Positions 7,732 through 16,533 of a DNA stretch of 64,000 nt are shown piece by piece. The notes below the pieces were generated by a model, which worked only from the letters and a program-made list of their open reading frames with translations, searched no databases and was not told the origin of the DNA. The translations under genes were made by a program, and so were the position numbers. The DNA comes from RXOA01 sp964554715 (lineage in GTDB: Bacteria > Bipolaricaulota > Bipolaricaulia > UBA7950 > UBA9294): NCBI GenBank assembly GCA_964554715.1, contig CAZKPU010000001.1, positions 8,091 through 72,090 of the forward strand, in the 5' to 3' direction. Each line of letters opens with the position of its first letter. Position 1 is the stretch's first letter.

Positions 7732-9579
7732 CTATCCCACCTTGTCCGGTTGCTCCGGCACGTCGTAGAGGATGTCATCCAGTGGATGACGGTACAGACC
7801 CTGAGCGAGCCGGTTCTGGTCGAAGTAGTGGCCCATCAGGCCGATCGAGCGGCCGAGGACGAACAGCGCGTTGAACATCCCCATCTTGATCATCTGGTCG
7901 ATCTCGGCGTCGCCGAAGCCGACTTCCTTGAGGAGGTCGACAAGGAGAACGCCGATGCATCCGTCGACGTTGAGGATGAGGTTGTTCTTCTTCTGGGTTG
8001 TCACCGCTTCCACTGACAGCGCGTAGTCGAGAAGCGGCGTGGCCTTGAAGTTCTTCTTGGCGAAGCCCTTCATCAACTCGACCCGTTTGTCGGGGTTCTC
8101 CACGGTGTGCAGACGGTGACCGATCCCCTGAACCCGCACGTTCTTCGCCTTCATGTGGGCGATGAACTCACGGGGCGGCAGTTCGTTTCGCAGTCCGAAC
8201 AGGAAGTGCTCGGCTGCGCCGTTGACCGCTCCGCCGAATCGGGGGCCGATGGTGAGGATTCCGCTGACCAGCGAGCTTATCAGGTCTTTGCCCGCCCGGG
8301 CCGTGACGATCGTGTTGTGGGCGCCGGATACGGCTGCACCGTGGTCGGCGATGATCTGGATGACCATCTCCATGAACCGGCGGGCGTAGGCGGGGATGTC
8401 CTTCTTGAACCACAGCAATCCAAGGACACCGCCGATCCCGTAGCCCTGCTCGATCACGTCGTCGATCGGCACTCCGCAGTAGTTGTGGACTTCACCGGAT
8501 TCATCGCAGATGGTCGAGATGAAGTTGGTGGGCTTACGGACAAGGCCTTCGGCCTTCGCCTGCTTGTAGTCCATCGGCACATGGGGCGGCTCGAACTCTT
8601 CAGCCGGTACGATCGTCCCCGCGGCCACGAGCTTGTCGTAGGTCGCCTTGATCTTCTCGGCGTAGTCGTCGAAGGAGTCGGGGACGATGACGCCTGCGTC
8701 GCGCAACGCTTGATTCTTGGCGTCTGCGGTCTCGTCTTCGCCGCCGGCCTTGGCGCCGGCGTGGCCGAACTGCACCTGACCGGGAAGAACCTTAGCGCAG
8801 GTTCCGGTCGTCCACATCACCAGCGGCTTGGTGATCCGATGATCTCTGACAGCGGCTGCGATCTCATGCTCGGCGGTGCCACCGACCTCGCCGAGGCACA
8901 CGAGCATCTTGATCGCCGGGTTCTGCTCGTATCGGAGAAGGTGATCGAGAAGACTGGCGCCTGGGTGAGCGTCACCTCCGATCGCGATCCCCTCGTAGAC
9001 ACCGTCGGTGGTCCGCGAAACGATGTTGTATGCTTCGTTCGACATCCCTCCGGAGACCGAGACGAACCCCACCGAGCCGGGACGATACAGCTTGGACATC
9101 TTGATGTTGTCCATCGTTCCGGCGGTGTTCCCGATTTTGAACGCGCCCGCTTTGATCCCGCCGACGGTGGCCGGGCCGATGATCCACTTGTTCTTCGCCT
9201 TGGCGGTGGCGGAGAGGATGCGGGCATGACGCTCGGGAACGCCCTCGGCAATCACGGCGATCGTGCGGATCGTATCCGTCTCCAGGGCCTCCATGGTGGT
9301 CTCGAACGCCGAGCGCTGGGATGCGAAGTTGACCATCACATCCGCGTTGGGGAACTTGCTGACCGCGTCGGCGATGGAGCGAAGCCGCGGGATCGTGATC
9401 TCGCGGGTTCCCCAGAAGAACTTCTCGAATCCACCGCGTTCCGGCGTGATCATCGCAACAACGCTCGGGCTTTCTTTACGGCAGAGATAGTCGAAGTCGA
9501 GCATCCGCTGCACTGCGTTGGTCTGCGCACCGTAGATGAACGCTTTGGTGTCGCGAGAGAAGAGTTCGTAGCTATTCAT
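7732..9579 (-). CDS. aclA: ATP-citrate lyase, large subunit (succinyl-CoA synthetase alpha-like plus citrate synthase-like)
   Basis: 615 residues, the size of the large subunit in two-subunit ATP-citrate lyases. The first part is succinyl-CoA synthetase alpha-like, with the phosphohistidine motif QFGHAGAKAG. The second part is citrate synthase-like, with VSGAHNTIVTARAGKD and GIGHRLHTVENPDKR. The enzyme cleaves citrate with CoA and ATP to acetyl-CoA and oxaloacetate, the key step of the reductive TCA cycle. It can also serve anabolic acetyl-CoA supply, so autotrophy is not proven. SD GGGAGGA; overlaps aclB by 8 bases. Last gene of the operon. Confidence 0.95.
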   Translation of the reverse strand: MNSYELFSRDTKAFIYGAQTNAVQRMLDFDYLCRKESPSVVAMITPERGGFEKFFWGTREITIPRLRSIADAVSKFPNADVMVNFASQRSAFETTMEALETDTIRTIAVIAEGVPERHARILSATAKAKNKWIIGPATVGGIKAGAFKIGNTAGTMDNIKMSKLYRPGSVGFVSVSGGMSNEAYNIVSRTTDGVYEGIAIGGDAHPGASLLDHLLRYEQNPAIKMLVCLGEVGGTAEHEIAAAVRDHRITKPLVMWTTGTCAKVLPGQVQFGHAGAKAGGEDETADAKNQALRDAGVIVPDSFDDYAEKIKATYDKLVAAGTIVPAEEFEPPHVPMDYKQAKAEGLVRKPTNFISTICDESGEVHNYCGVPIDDVIEQGYGIGGVLGLLWFKKDIPAYARRFMEMVIQIIADHGAAVSGAHNTIVTARAGKDLISSLVSGILTIGPRFGGAVNGAAEHFLFGLRNELPPREFIAHMKAKNVRVQGIGHRLHTVENPDKRVELMKGFAKKNFKATPLLDYALSVEAVTTQKKNNLILNVDGCIGVLLVDLLKEVGFGDAEIDQMIKMGMFNALFVLGRSIGLMGHYFDQNRLAQGLYRHPLDDILYDVPEQPDKVG

Positions 9580-10858
9580 TCGTTCCTCCCGAAAGCGCCA
9601 TCGAAACGATGCGCGTCATGTGAGTTTCGGGTCCGTAGACTTCGACCGGAACGCCGATCTCCTCACCGACGCGGCGCATGTTTTCCAGGCCTTCTTTGAA
9701 GTTGGGACCGCCACGGCGGACGTAGACCCTGACCTTGTTCTGTTGCAGCTTGTCTTTGTAGGCTTTGAGCGCTTGGATGATCCCGGTGAACGTCTTTGCC
9801 ACGTCCGTGAAGTTGGCGATTCCGCCGCCGATCAGCAGGAACTTCGGGCGTCCTTGCGGGTCCGGCTTCCGGGTCATCAAGTCGAGAAGGGTCTTGGCGT
9901 ATTCGTAGGTCATCTCGGTCGAAGGGTTCCCGGAGTATTCGCCGTAGCAGGCGAGTTCTTTTGCGAACCCAAGGTCGACGACCGTGTCGGCATAGATCAC
10001 GCTGGCGCCGCCGCCGGCGACCATCGGCCAAACCCGTCCGTCCGGGTTGAGAACGGTCAGCTTCAGTGAAGCTCCGGTCTTCTCATCGAGCGACGCGATG
10101 TACGCCTCTTCGGGGGTCGCCGTCGATCCGAACGGCTTGGGGAACTCCAGCTTTCCCCAGACCTCGGCGCATTGGAAGGCGGCCGTGTCATCCATCTTAG
10201 CGACCGTATCCAACGGGACGAGTGCGCCTTCGGCAAACGTGATCGGGTTGAACTCCAAGTAGGTGAAGTGATACTCGGTGAACACCCGGTACAACGTCTC
10301 GATGAATCGGGCTACCTTCTCCTTCTCAGGCAGATCGGGAAGGGCGTCGGCCACGTGGATCGCTGCCGGATCGCCGAGGATCGGGACATCGAGGGTTGTG
10401 ACGCTTTCCCACACCTCTTCGATGTCGACGCCTCCCTTGGTCGAGAAGTGGATGGTGTCCTTGTCATGGCCGGTCGTGAACGCCAGGTAGTACTCTTCCT
10501 CGTGGGGGACGAACGGCTCGATCAGGAAGTGCGTCAGCGTACCGGTGGTTTCCCCGGTGGTCTGCTGGATCGTGACCGTCTTGTTCATCCTCTCCCGAAT
10601 CCATGCAACGACTTCATCGAGACGCTTGTTCACGAACAGCAGGTTGTTCTTGCCGCGCTTCCCGAATAACTGATCCGGCTTACAGACCAACGGCGCACCG
10701 GTCAACCACGGGTGTTGTTCGGCAAGCGCATTCAGATCGGTGTCCGGCGTCACGAGTACCAAGCGGTCCTCGAACTTGAGCGCTCCATCGGACAGCTTGT
10801 CGACGGCAGCGGCCAGCATCCGCTTCGCATCGTACTCGCGTATTCCTTTCTGTGCCAT
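9572..10858 (-). CDS. aclB: ATP-citrate lyase, small subunit (succinyl-CoA synthetase beta-like)
   Basis: 428 residues. Homologous to the ATP-grasp/CoA-ligase beta part of ATP-citrate lyase. It starts MAQKGIREYDAKRMLAAA and carries the ATP-grasp pattern FNPITFAEGALVPLDTVAKMDDTA and the glycine-rich VAGGGASVIYADTVVDLG and IGGGIANFTDVAKTFTGI segments. It works only with the large subunit encoded directly downstream. The ATG lies 18 bases after the icd stop with a GGGGGAAAG site. Confidence 0.94.
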   Translation of the reverse strand: MAQKGIREYDAKRMLAAAVDKLSDGALKFEDRLVLVTPDTDLNALAEQHPWLTGAPLVCKPDQLFGKRGKNNLLFVNKRLDEVVAWIRERMNKTVTIQQTTGETTGTLTHFLIEPFVPHEEEYYLAFTTGHDKDTIHFSTKGGVDIEEVWESVTTLDVPILGDPAAIHVADALPDLPEKEKVARFIETLYRVFTEYHFTYLEFNPITFAEGALVPLDTVAKMDDTAAFQCAEVWGKLEFPKPFGSTATPEEAYIASLDEKTGASLKLTVLNPDGRVWPMVAGGGASVIYADTVVDLGFAKELACYGEYSGNPSTEMTYEYAKTLLDLMTRKPDPQGRPKFLLIGGGIANFTDVAKTFTGIIQALKAYKDKLQQNKVRVYVRRGGPNFKEGLENMRRVGEEIGVPVEVYGPETHMTRIVSMALSGGTNE

Positions 10859-10876
10859 GTTGGCTTTCCCCCTACC

Positions 10877-12181
10877 CTAAAGGTTTCCGATGATCTCGTC
10901 GCCGAATTCGGAGCACGACAGAAGTGTGGCTCCGTCCATCTGACGTTCGAGATCGTAGGTGACACGCTTGTTGTCGATCGCCTTCTTGATCCCGTCAATC
11001 ACAAGATCCGCGGCCTCCGTCCAGCCCAGATACCGGAGCATCTCCACGGCCGACAGGATGATGCTGCCGGGGTTCACCCTGTTCTTGCCGGCATGCTTCG
11101 GAGCGGTTCCGTGAGTTGCCTCGAAAATGGCGTGGCCGGTGTTGTAATTGATGTTGGCCCCGGGTGCGACGCCCAGCCCGCCAACCTGAGCTGCGGCCGC
11201 ATCGGTGACGTAGTCGCCGTTCAGGTTCATGGTTGCAACCACCGAGTACTCCGTAGGACGAAGCAGCATCTGCTGGAAGAACTGATCGGCGATCCGATCG
11301 TTGATGACGATCTTCCCCTCGGGAACGGTGCCTCCATGTTTCTGGGCGACCTCGTTCTCGGTGACGAGTTGCGGGTAGTCCTTGGCGACCTCGTATCCCC
11401 AATCCCGGAACGCACCCTCGGTGAACTTCATGATATTGCCTTTGTGGACCAGGGTTACAGTGGGCCTGCCACTCTTGATCGCATACTCGATCGCGGCGCG
11501 AACCAGACGCTTCGTTCCTTCTTCACTGATCGGCTTGATCCCGATTCCGCACATCTTCGGGAAACGGATCGCGGTCGTGACCCCCATCTCGTCCCGCAGC
11601 CAGCCTATGACCTTGTCGGCGTCCGGGGTTCCGGCGCGCCACTCGATCCCGGCATAGACGTCTTCCGTGTTCTCGCGGAAGAATACAACGTCGACGTCGC
11701 CCGGGCGTTTCACGGGTGCCGGCGTGCCGATGTGCTGGACAGGCCGAACACACGCGTACAGGTCGAGCAGCTTGCGCAGCGTCACATTTAGGCTGCGGAT
11801 TCCTCCCCCCACCGGGGTCGTCAGGGGACCCTTGATGGCAACGAAGTACTTGCGGATGGCTTCGACGGTCTCCTCCGGCAAGTACAGCGCCTGGCGCCTG
11901 TCCGGCGGGATCGCGACGATCTCCTCTTCGGAAAGCTCCGGATGATTGGTCGCCACGGCCTCATCACCGGCGAGGACCTTCATCCACTCGATCTTTCTTG
12001 CCTCCCCGTACGCCTTTCGAACGGCCGCATCAACGACCTTCTGCATGACGGGAGAAATGTCGACTCCGGTGCCATCTCCACGAATGGCGGGAACAATCGG
12101 ATGATCGGGGACGTTGAGACGACCGTTGACCATCGTGATCGGAACACCCGACTCCGGCGGCTGCGGGATGTAGTTGGACAT
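10877..12181 (-). CDS. icd: NADP-type isocitrate dehydrogenase
   Basis: Interconverts isocitrate and 2-oxoglutarate plus CO2. 434 residues from the ATG at 12181, chosen because AAGGAG stands 10 bases upstream and the family N-terminus MSNYIPQPPESG begins there; the frame is open 45 codons further. Signatures are the substrate-binding segment SLNVTLRKLLDLYACVRP with the phosphorylatable serine, and NLNGDYVTDAAAAQVGGLGVAPGANIN with the metal-binding aspartates. Located between iclR and aclB; with ATP-citrate lyase and aconitase it could run in the reductive direction. Confidence 0.94.
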   Translation of the reverse strand: MSNYIPQPPESGVPITMVNGRLNVPDHPIVPAIRGDGTGVDISPVMQKVVDAAVRKAYGEARKIEWMKVLAGDEAVATNHPELSEEEIVAIPPDRRQALYLPEETVEAIRKYFVAIKGPLTTPVGGGIRSLNVTLRKLLDLYACVRPVQHIGTPAPVKRPGDVDVVFFRENTEDVYAGIEWRAGTPDADKVIGWLRDEMGVTTAIRFPKMCGIGIKPISEEGTKRLVRAAIEYAIKSGRPTVTLVHKGNIMKFTEGAFRDWGYEVAKDYPQLVTENEVAQKHGGTVPEGKIVINDRIADQFFQQMLLRPTEYSVVATMNLNGDYVTDAAAAQVGGLGVAPGANINYNTGHAIFEATHGTAPKHAGKNRVNPGSIILSAVEMLRYLGWTEAADLVIDGIKKAIDNKRVTYDLERQMDGATLLSCSEFGDEIIGNL

Positions 12182-12198
12182 GGTGTCCTGGCTCCTTT

Positions 12199-12957
12199 TT
12201 ACTGCACGTGGCTTGCGTGCAGGCCCTCTGAAATCTTCCCGGCGGAACGCACGACCCGCCGGATCACTCGGTCTCGCTTCTTGCCCTCCAAGCGGTGGGA
12301 CGGTGCCGACACGCACAACGACGCCACGACTTGGCCGTCTGCAGCAAGGATCGGCGCACCGATCCCATAGGTTCCTTCATCGACTTCGCTGTCGGACTCT
12401 GCGTATCCCAGACTGCGGATTCTGTTGAGTTCCTCATGCAGCTTCTTGGGGGTTGTGATCGTATTGGCGGTAAACCGCGCAAGCCCGTACCGCTCGATGA
12501 TGGTGTCTTGGCGTTCGGGATCCAGGAACGCCATCAGCGCCTTTCCGGATGCACCTGCGTGCAGAGGGAAGACCGCCCCACGCTGGTGCGACACGCGAAG
12601 CGCGTGAAGACCTTCGATCCTCTCCAAGCACACGCCGTCGTGATCGCGCAGCGAAGAGAGAATCACTGTTTCACCTTCCTGTCTGGACAAGGTACGCATG
12701 ATCGGCAACGCGATCTCACGCAGGCTTGGCCGGACAACGCAGCCGGCGAGTTCGAGAATCTTCGTTCCCAGACGATAGATTCCGCTGCGTTCTTGGACGA
12801 TGAGATGGTGCTTGCGGAGCACGGCGAGATATCGATACGCCGTACTCGCTGGCAGATCCATGCGCTCAGCGATCTCCCCGGCCGACAGGGCAGGTGTCTC
12901 AGGTGAGAACAGGGTGAGGATCCGGATCCCTTTCTCCAGCGTTGATAGCCCGCTCAT
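12199..12957 (-). CDS. IclR-family transcriptional regulator
   Basis: 252 residues from the ATG at 12957. The N-terminal winged helix-turn-helix is residues about 3-62 (STLEKGIRILTLFSPETPALSAGEIAERMDLPASTAYRYLAVL). The rest is the IclR effector domain, ending VDEGTYGIGAPILAADGQVVASLCVSAPSHR. The effector is probably a small carboxylate, as in relatives. Placing a regulator inside the operon, 17 bases before icd and 136 bases after acn, suggests autoregulation and control of the tricarboxylate genes. The upstream gap holds two perfect inverted repeats (12985-13003 and 13046-13075). Confidence 0.9.
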   Translation of the reverse strand: MSGLSTLEKGIRILTLFSPETPALSAGEIAERMDLPASTAYRYLAVLRKHHLIVQERSGIYRLGTKILELAGCVVRPSLREIALPIMRTLSRQEGETVILSSLRDHDGVCLERIEGLHALRVSHQRGAVFPLHAGASGKALMAFLDPERQDTIIERYGLARFTANTITTPKKLHEELNRIRSLGYAESDSEVDEGTYGIGAPILAADGQVVASLCVSAPSHRLEGKKRDRVIRRVVRSAGKISEGLHASHVQ

Positions 12958-12984
12958 GACGCCCCCGGCTCGAGAGGATCGCAC

Positions 12985-13003
12985 AGAGGCCGTGCGGGCC
13001 TCT
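12985..13003. promoter_or_regulatory. Inverted repeat upstream of iclR
   Basis: AGAGGCC-N5-GGCCTCT, perfect 7-bp arms, ending 28 bases before the iclR start. It could be an RNA hairpin separating acn from the rest of the operon, or an operator. No T-run follows it on the minus strand, so it is not a strong terminator. Confidence 0.5.
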
Positions 13004-13045
13004 TCTTGGGGAGGCGCACGCACGGCTTAGATCCACAATCGGAGT

Positions 13046-13075
13046 CGATGGAGACACATTTCCTCATCTCCATCG
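13046..13075. promoter_or_regulatory. Inverted repeat in the acn-iclR gap, candidate operator or processing hairpin
   Basis: CGATGGAGA-N12-TCTCCATCG, perfect 9-bp arms, 19 bases after the acn stop. Without a U-run it is more likely an operator or a stability hairpin than a terminator. Confidence 0.5.
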
Positions 13076-13093
13076 TCGCCGGATTGATATCGT

Positions 13094-15034
13094 TCATTGT
13101 GTTGTGTAGGCAAGCAGTCCGCCCGCTCGGATCATGTCCATCTCGCGCTCGGACAGATCGTGGCGGATCTCGATCGTCTCCCCCGTGGTCCGGTTGAGCA
13201 CGGAAAGCGGCCGGGTGAGATCCGAAACATCGATCTCGAGTTCGTCTCCCGGATTCAACCGATCCGTATCGGCCATGAACGGGATGATCCCGACGTTGAT
13301 CAGATTCGCACGGTGAATCCGTGCGTAGGTCTTGGCAAAGACGGCCTTGATGCCGAGCTGCCAAGGAGCGAGCGCTGCGTGCTCTCTGGAAGAGCCTTGG
13401 CCGTAGTTGTCTCCACCCACAATGAAGCCGCCGTTCTTCTCGGTGGCGCGGTCGGCGAACTCCTTATCCTCGTAGAAGAAGGTGAACTTCGCGATCTCCG
13501 GAAGGTTGCTGCGGAGATGCTGAGTCAACGGACCGGCCGGAAGGATGGCGTCTGTAGAGATGCCGTCTCCGACCTTGAGAAGGACCTCTCCTTTCAGCGT
13601 CTGAGGGAGAGGCTGTTGCGGTCGCAGAGCGACGATATTCGGTCCTCGGCGGATCTCCATCGAAGCGCCGGCCGGCTCGAGGATGAGCGTGTCGTCGATC
13701 GTTAGGCTGGAGACCTCGACTTCGACCGCGGGCAGCTTCCGCGGATCGGCGATCGCCCCAGCGAGCGCCGAAGCCGCAGCAACCTGCGGGCTGCAAAGGG
13801 CGAGCTTCCCGAACTTGTTTCCGCCGCGACCTTTCCAGTTTCGGTTCACCGTTCGCAGAGAGAGGTGTTCGTGACCGGGAACGAACCCGATTCCGATGCA
13901 AGCATTGCATCCCGGCTCGATCATCCGGACACCGGCCTTGGTCATCGCCAAGAAGCTTCCGTCCTCCATCAGCATCTCCCAGGCCTGTCGCGATCCGGGT
14001 GATACAACGACATCGATGTCGGGAGAGACCTTCTTGCCCTTCAGAATCTCGGCCGCGATCTTCACATCCTGATAGCTTCCGTTTGTGCACGATCCGATGT
14101 AGACCTGATCGATCTTCGTACCCTCGACTTCTTCGATGTCGAAGACGTTGTCGGGCATTCCGGGCATGGCAACCAGCGGCTTCAGCGCAGACAGGTCGAT
14201 CTCGATCGTCTTGTCGTAGGTTGCCCCCGGATCAGGCTGTACGGCGACCCAATCCCCCTCTCGCTCCTGCATGGCAAGGAACTGCCGGGTGATGTCGTCG
14301 GACGGGAAGATCGACGAGGTAGCTCCCGTTTCCGTACACAGGTTGGTGATCGTAGCGCGTTCGGGAACGGTCAGCGTCTTTACTCCGGGGCCGTCGAATT
14401 CGAGGAAGTACCCCACGCCTCCCTTCACCGAGATGCGTCGCAGAATCTCGAACGCGATGTCTTTGGCCGCAGCGCCCCAGGGCAGCTTCCCGGTGAGCAC
14501 GACCCGCAGCGTTTGCGGAACGGTCAAATAAAACAACCCGCCGCCCATGGCGACGGCGACATCGACCCCTCCTGCACCGATTCCGAGCATCCCCAATCCG
14601 CCTGCCGTCGGGGTGTGCGAATCGGACCCGAGAAGCGTCTTGCCGGGAACGCCGAACCGCTCGTAGTGAAGCTGGTGGCAAACGCCGTTCCCGTTCTTGG
14701 AGAACTTGGCGCCGTAGTGGGAAGCGATCGTCTGCAGGAAGATATGGTCGTCCGTTGACTCGCCCTTGAATCCGAGCGATGTGTGATCGGAGTACGATAC
14801 GACCGTCTCCGCCTTGACCCGATCCAATCCGAGCGATTCGAACTCCAGCCAGGCCATCGTTCCGGTCGAATCCTGCGTCAGACAGTGATCAATCTGGATT
14901 CCGACGGGGGTTCCTTTGGTGAGTTCCCCCTCCCGAATGTGATGGGAGAGGATCTTTTCCGTGATCGTCTGCGGCACAGCAATCACCTCTGCGCTGCGCG
15001 CGGCGGAAGGCTGCATGCGCAACTGCGCCGCCAC
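13094..15034 (-). CDS. acn: Aconitate hydratase
   Basis: Interconverts citrate and isocitrate with a [4Fe-4S] cluster. 646 residues from a GTG at 15034, or 640 from ATG at 15016; the true start is uncertain because neither has a clear SD and a stop lies six codons upstream of the GTG. Cluster cysteines are visible in YIGSCTNGSYQD and EPGCNACIGIG. The swivel domain carries GGDNYGQGSSREHAALAP. Length and architecture fit the shorter bacterial aconitase subfamily. First gene of the acn-iclR-icd-aclB-aclA operon with its own consensus promoter. Confidence 0.93.
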   Translation of the reverse strand: MAAQLRMQPSAARSAEVIAVPQTITEKILSHHIREGELTKGTPVGIQIDHCLTQDSTGTMAWLEFESLGLDRVKAETVVSYSDHTSLGFKGESTDDHIFLQTIASHYGAKFSKNGNGVCHQLHYERFGVPGKTLLGSDSHTPTAGGLGMLGIGAGGVDVAVAMGGGLFYLTVPQTLRVVLTGKLPWGAAAKDIAFEILRRISVKGGVGYFLEFDGPGVKTLTVPERATITNLCTETGATSSIFPSDDITRQFLAMQEREGDWVAVQPDPGATYDKTIEIDLSALKPLVAMPGMPDNVFDIEEVEGTKIDQVYIGSCTNGSYQDVKIAAEILKGKKVSPDIDVVVSPGSRQAWEMLMEDGSFLAMTKAGVRMIEPGCNACIGIGFVPGHEHLSLRTVNRNWKGRGGNKFGKLALCSPQVAAASALAGAIADPRKLPAVEVEVSSLTIDDTLILEPAGASMEIRRGPNIVALRPQQPLPQTLKGEVLLKVGDGISTDAILPAGPLTQHLRSNLPEIAKFTFFYEDKEFADRATEKNGGFIVGGDNYGQGSSREHAALAPWQLGIKAVFAKTYARIHRANLINVGIIPFMADTDRLNPGDELEIDVSDLTRPLSVLNRTTGETIEIRHDLSEREMDMIRAGGLLAYTTQ

Positions 15035-15046
15035 GCGCGGGTGCGT

Positions 15047-15063
15047 TTCTCACATGATGAGAA
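15047..15063. promoter_or_regulatory. Candidate operator in the aconitase leader
   Basis: TTCTCACATGATGAGAA is a perfect palindrome (6-bp arms, 5-base centre) about 20-35 bases downstream of the predicted transcription start. Its size fits a dimeric regulator, and the IclR protein of the same operon is the obvious candidate. Binding is inferred. Confidence 0.55.
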
Positions 15064-15087
15064 GGGAGTCTCATTTTGTGGTTGCGC

Positions 15088-15116
15088 ATCGTAGACGATC
15101 CTTGAGGAATTGTCAA
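15088..15116 (-). promoter_or_regulatory. Promoter of the aconitase operon
   Basis: On the minus strand TTGACA (15111-15116), 17-base spacer, TACGAT (15088-15093). This predicts a leader of about 50-65 bases that contains the inverted repeat at 15047-15063. Confidence 0.82.
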
Positions 15117-15150
15117 GCGGAAACCCCGGGAAGTAAGGAGAGCGTTTGTC

Positions 15151-16533
15151 CTATGCGAGGAGGTCAGATTTCGCATCGGCGTAAGCGCCGTTTCGAACGG
15201 ATTTTGCGGCGTTGAGTCCAGCGCGCACGGCCCCCTCGATCGTTGAGGGCCATCCGGTTTCGATCCAGTCTCCGGCGAGCTGCAACCCAGCAATCCCTGA
15301 ACAGGCGTGAGGGCGAAACGCATCGGCACCGGGGTCGGCAACAAACGTCGCTTCTCGCCAACGAGATGCGAACCATCCGCGAAGGCCGGCCGATGCCGTT
15401 GGGGGCAGAAGGCGCGTCAGCGGGTCGAGGAGCGAGTTGAGGATCTCTACGTCGGGAAGCGAGATGAGATCGTGGGCGTTGCTCTGCGAAAGCACGAGAT
15501 GATGACCGATCGGCTCATGCCGGATCGCCGACACGTCGAAGACCGCTTGAACCGGTCCGTCCACGGCGATGAAAAACGGTTGCTTCCTCTGCATCACCGG
15601 TCGATCGAACCACAGGTGCAGGTTCACAATCGGTGCCCAGCGGAGGTTCAAGGCAGAGCGGATGGCTTGCTGGATGCGCCCTTCGACGTTGCTGCGGAGC
15701 ATCGCGACCAGATGGGCGGGAGGAACGGCGGCAACCACCGAGGACGCGCTGATGCGATCTCCGGTGGATAGCTGAACACCGACACAACGCCCGTCTCGAA
15801 TCTCGATCGATCGGACCCGGGTCCTCAGCCGGACCGTTCCACCATGATGTTCGATGTACGGAACCGCTGCACCGAACAACTGGGAGAGAGGGCGAAGGAA
15901 GAAGCCCAAGTCCGCACCGTGAGGGGAAAGAAACGCATCCCGAAACACCTTGGCTGCAGCGCCGATGTCAACAGTGGACGCAGCTGCATTGAGTGCGGCG
16001 ATCGACACCGGATCCCAAAAACGGGCGATCGTTCTCTCCGACTGAGCCCTGCGGCGAAGCCACGCGGCGAACGTCTCCTCTTCTTTGGGCGCCCTCAGCC
16101 AGAGAGTCAGTGCCGCTGGGAGAACTCGGATCCGGTCTGCCGTCGACAACGGGCGGTACCGAAGCAGGCTGGGGAGGAGGTTGAGCGGCGAGGGAAGAGG
16201 GGCTGAGGCGATCCGCGCGCGAATCGGTTCTGGAACGTCATGGGTTGTGATCGGTACTTCCAGCGAGGGCTGGAAGCAGACATCATCTCCGACGCCAAGA
16301 CGTCGGAACAACGCTGTCGATTCGGTACAGCAGCGCATGAGAACGTGCTGTCCTGCATCAAGATCGCCGAATATCGGGTGAGAAAGCGAACCGGCGCGTC
16401 CTCCGAGCCGGGGACCCTGCTCGATGAGGGTGACGCGGTATCCGTGGTCTGCGAGCGAGCAGGCGCAAGCGATGCCGGCGGCACCGCCGCCGACTATGAT
16501 GATCGGGTCGGAAGGCATCTTGTCCCGATCCAT
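15151..16533 (-). CDS. hpnE: Hydroxysqualene dehydroxylase / squalene-forming FAD protein
   Basis: Third enzyme of the HpnCDE route, reducing hydroxysqualene to squalene. 460 residues, or 455 from the ATG at 16518. The FAD motif IIIVGGGAAGIACACSLADHG is followed by TLIEQGPRLGGRAGSL, and the C-terminal motif is LQLAGDWIETGWPSTIEGAVRAGLNAAKSV. All match the squalene-associated FAD desaturase family. It overlaps hpnD by about 40 bases and is the last gene of the hopanoid operon. Confidence 0.9.
   Translation of the reverse strand: MDRDKMPSDPIIIVGGGAAGIACACSLADHGYRVTLIEQGPRLGGRAGSLSHPIFGDLDAGQHVLMRCCTESTALFRRLGVGDDVCFQPSLEVPITTHDVPEPIRARIASAPLPSPLNLLPSLLRYRPLSTADRIRVLPAALTLWLRAPKEEETFAAWLRRRAQSERTIARFWDPVSIAALNAAASTVDIGAAAKVFRDAFLSPHGADLGFFLRPLSQLFGAAVPYIEHHGGTVRLRTRVRSIEIRDGRCVGVQLSTGDRISASSVVAAVPPAHLVAMLRSNVEGRIQQAIRSALNLRWAPIVNLHLWFDRPVMQRKQPFFIAVDGPVQAVFDVSAIRHEPIGHHLVLSQSNAHDLISLPDVEILNSLLDPLTRLLPPTASAGLRGWFASRWREATFVADPGADAFRPHACSGIAGLQLAGDWIETGWPSTIEGAVRAGLNAAKSVRNGAYADAKSDLLA

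Noticed and set aside
8107..9699. 530-codon open frame on the plus strand opposite aclA
   Set aside because: It is the antisense shadow of aclA, a product of GC-rich third positions; aclA is unmistakable.
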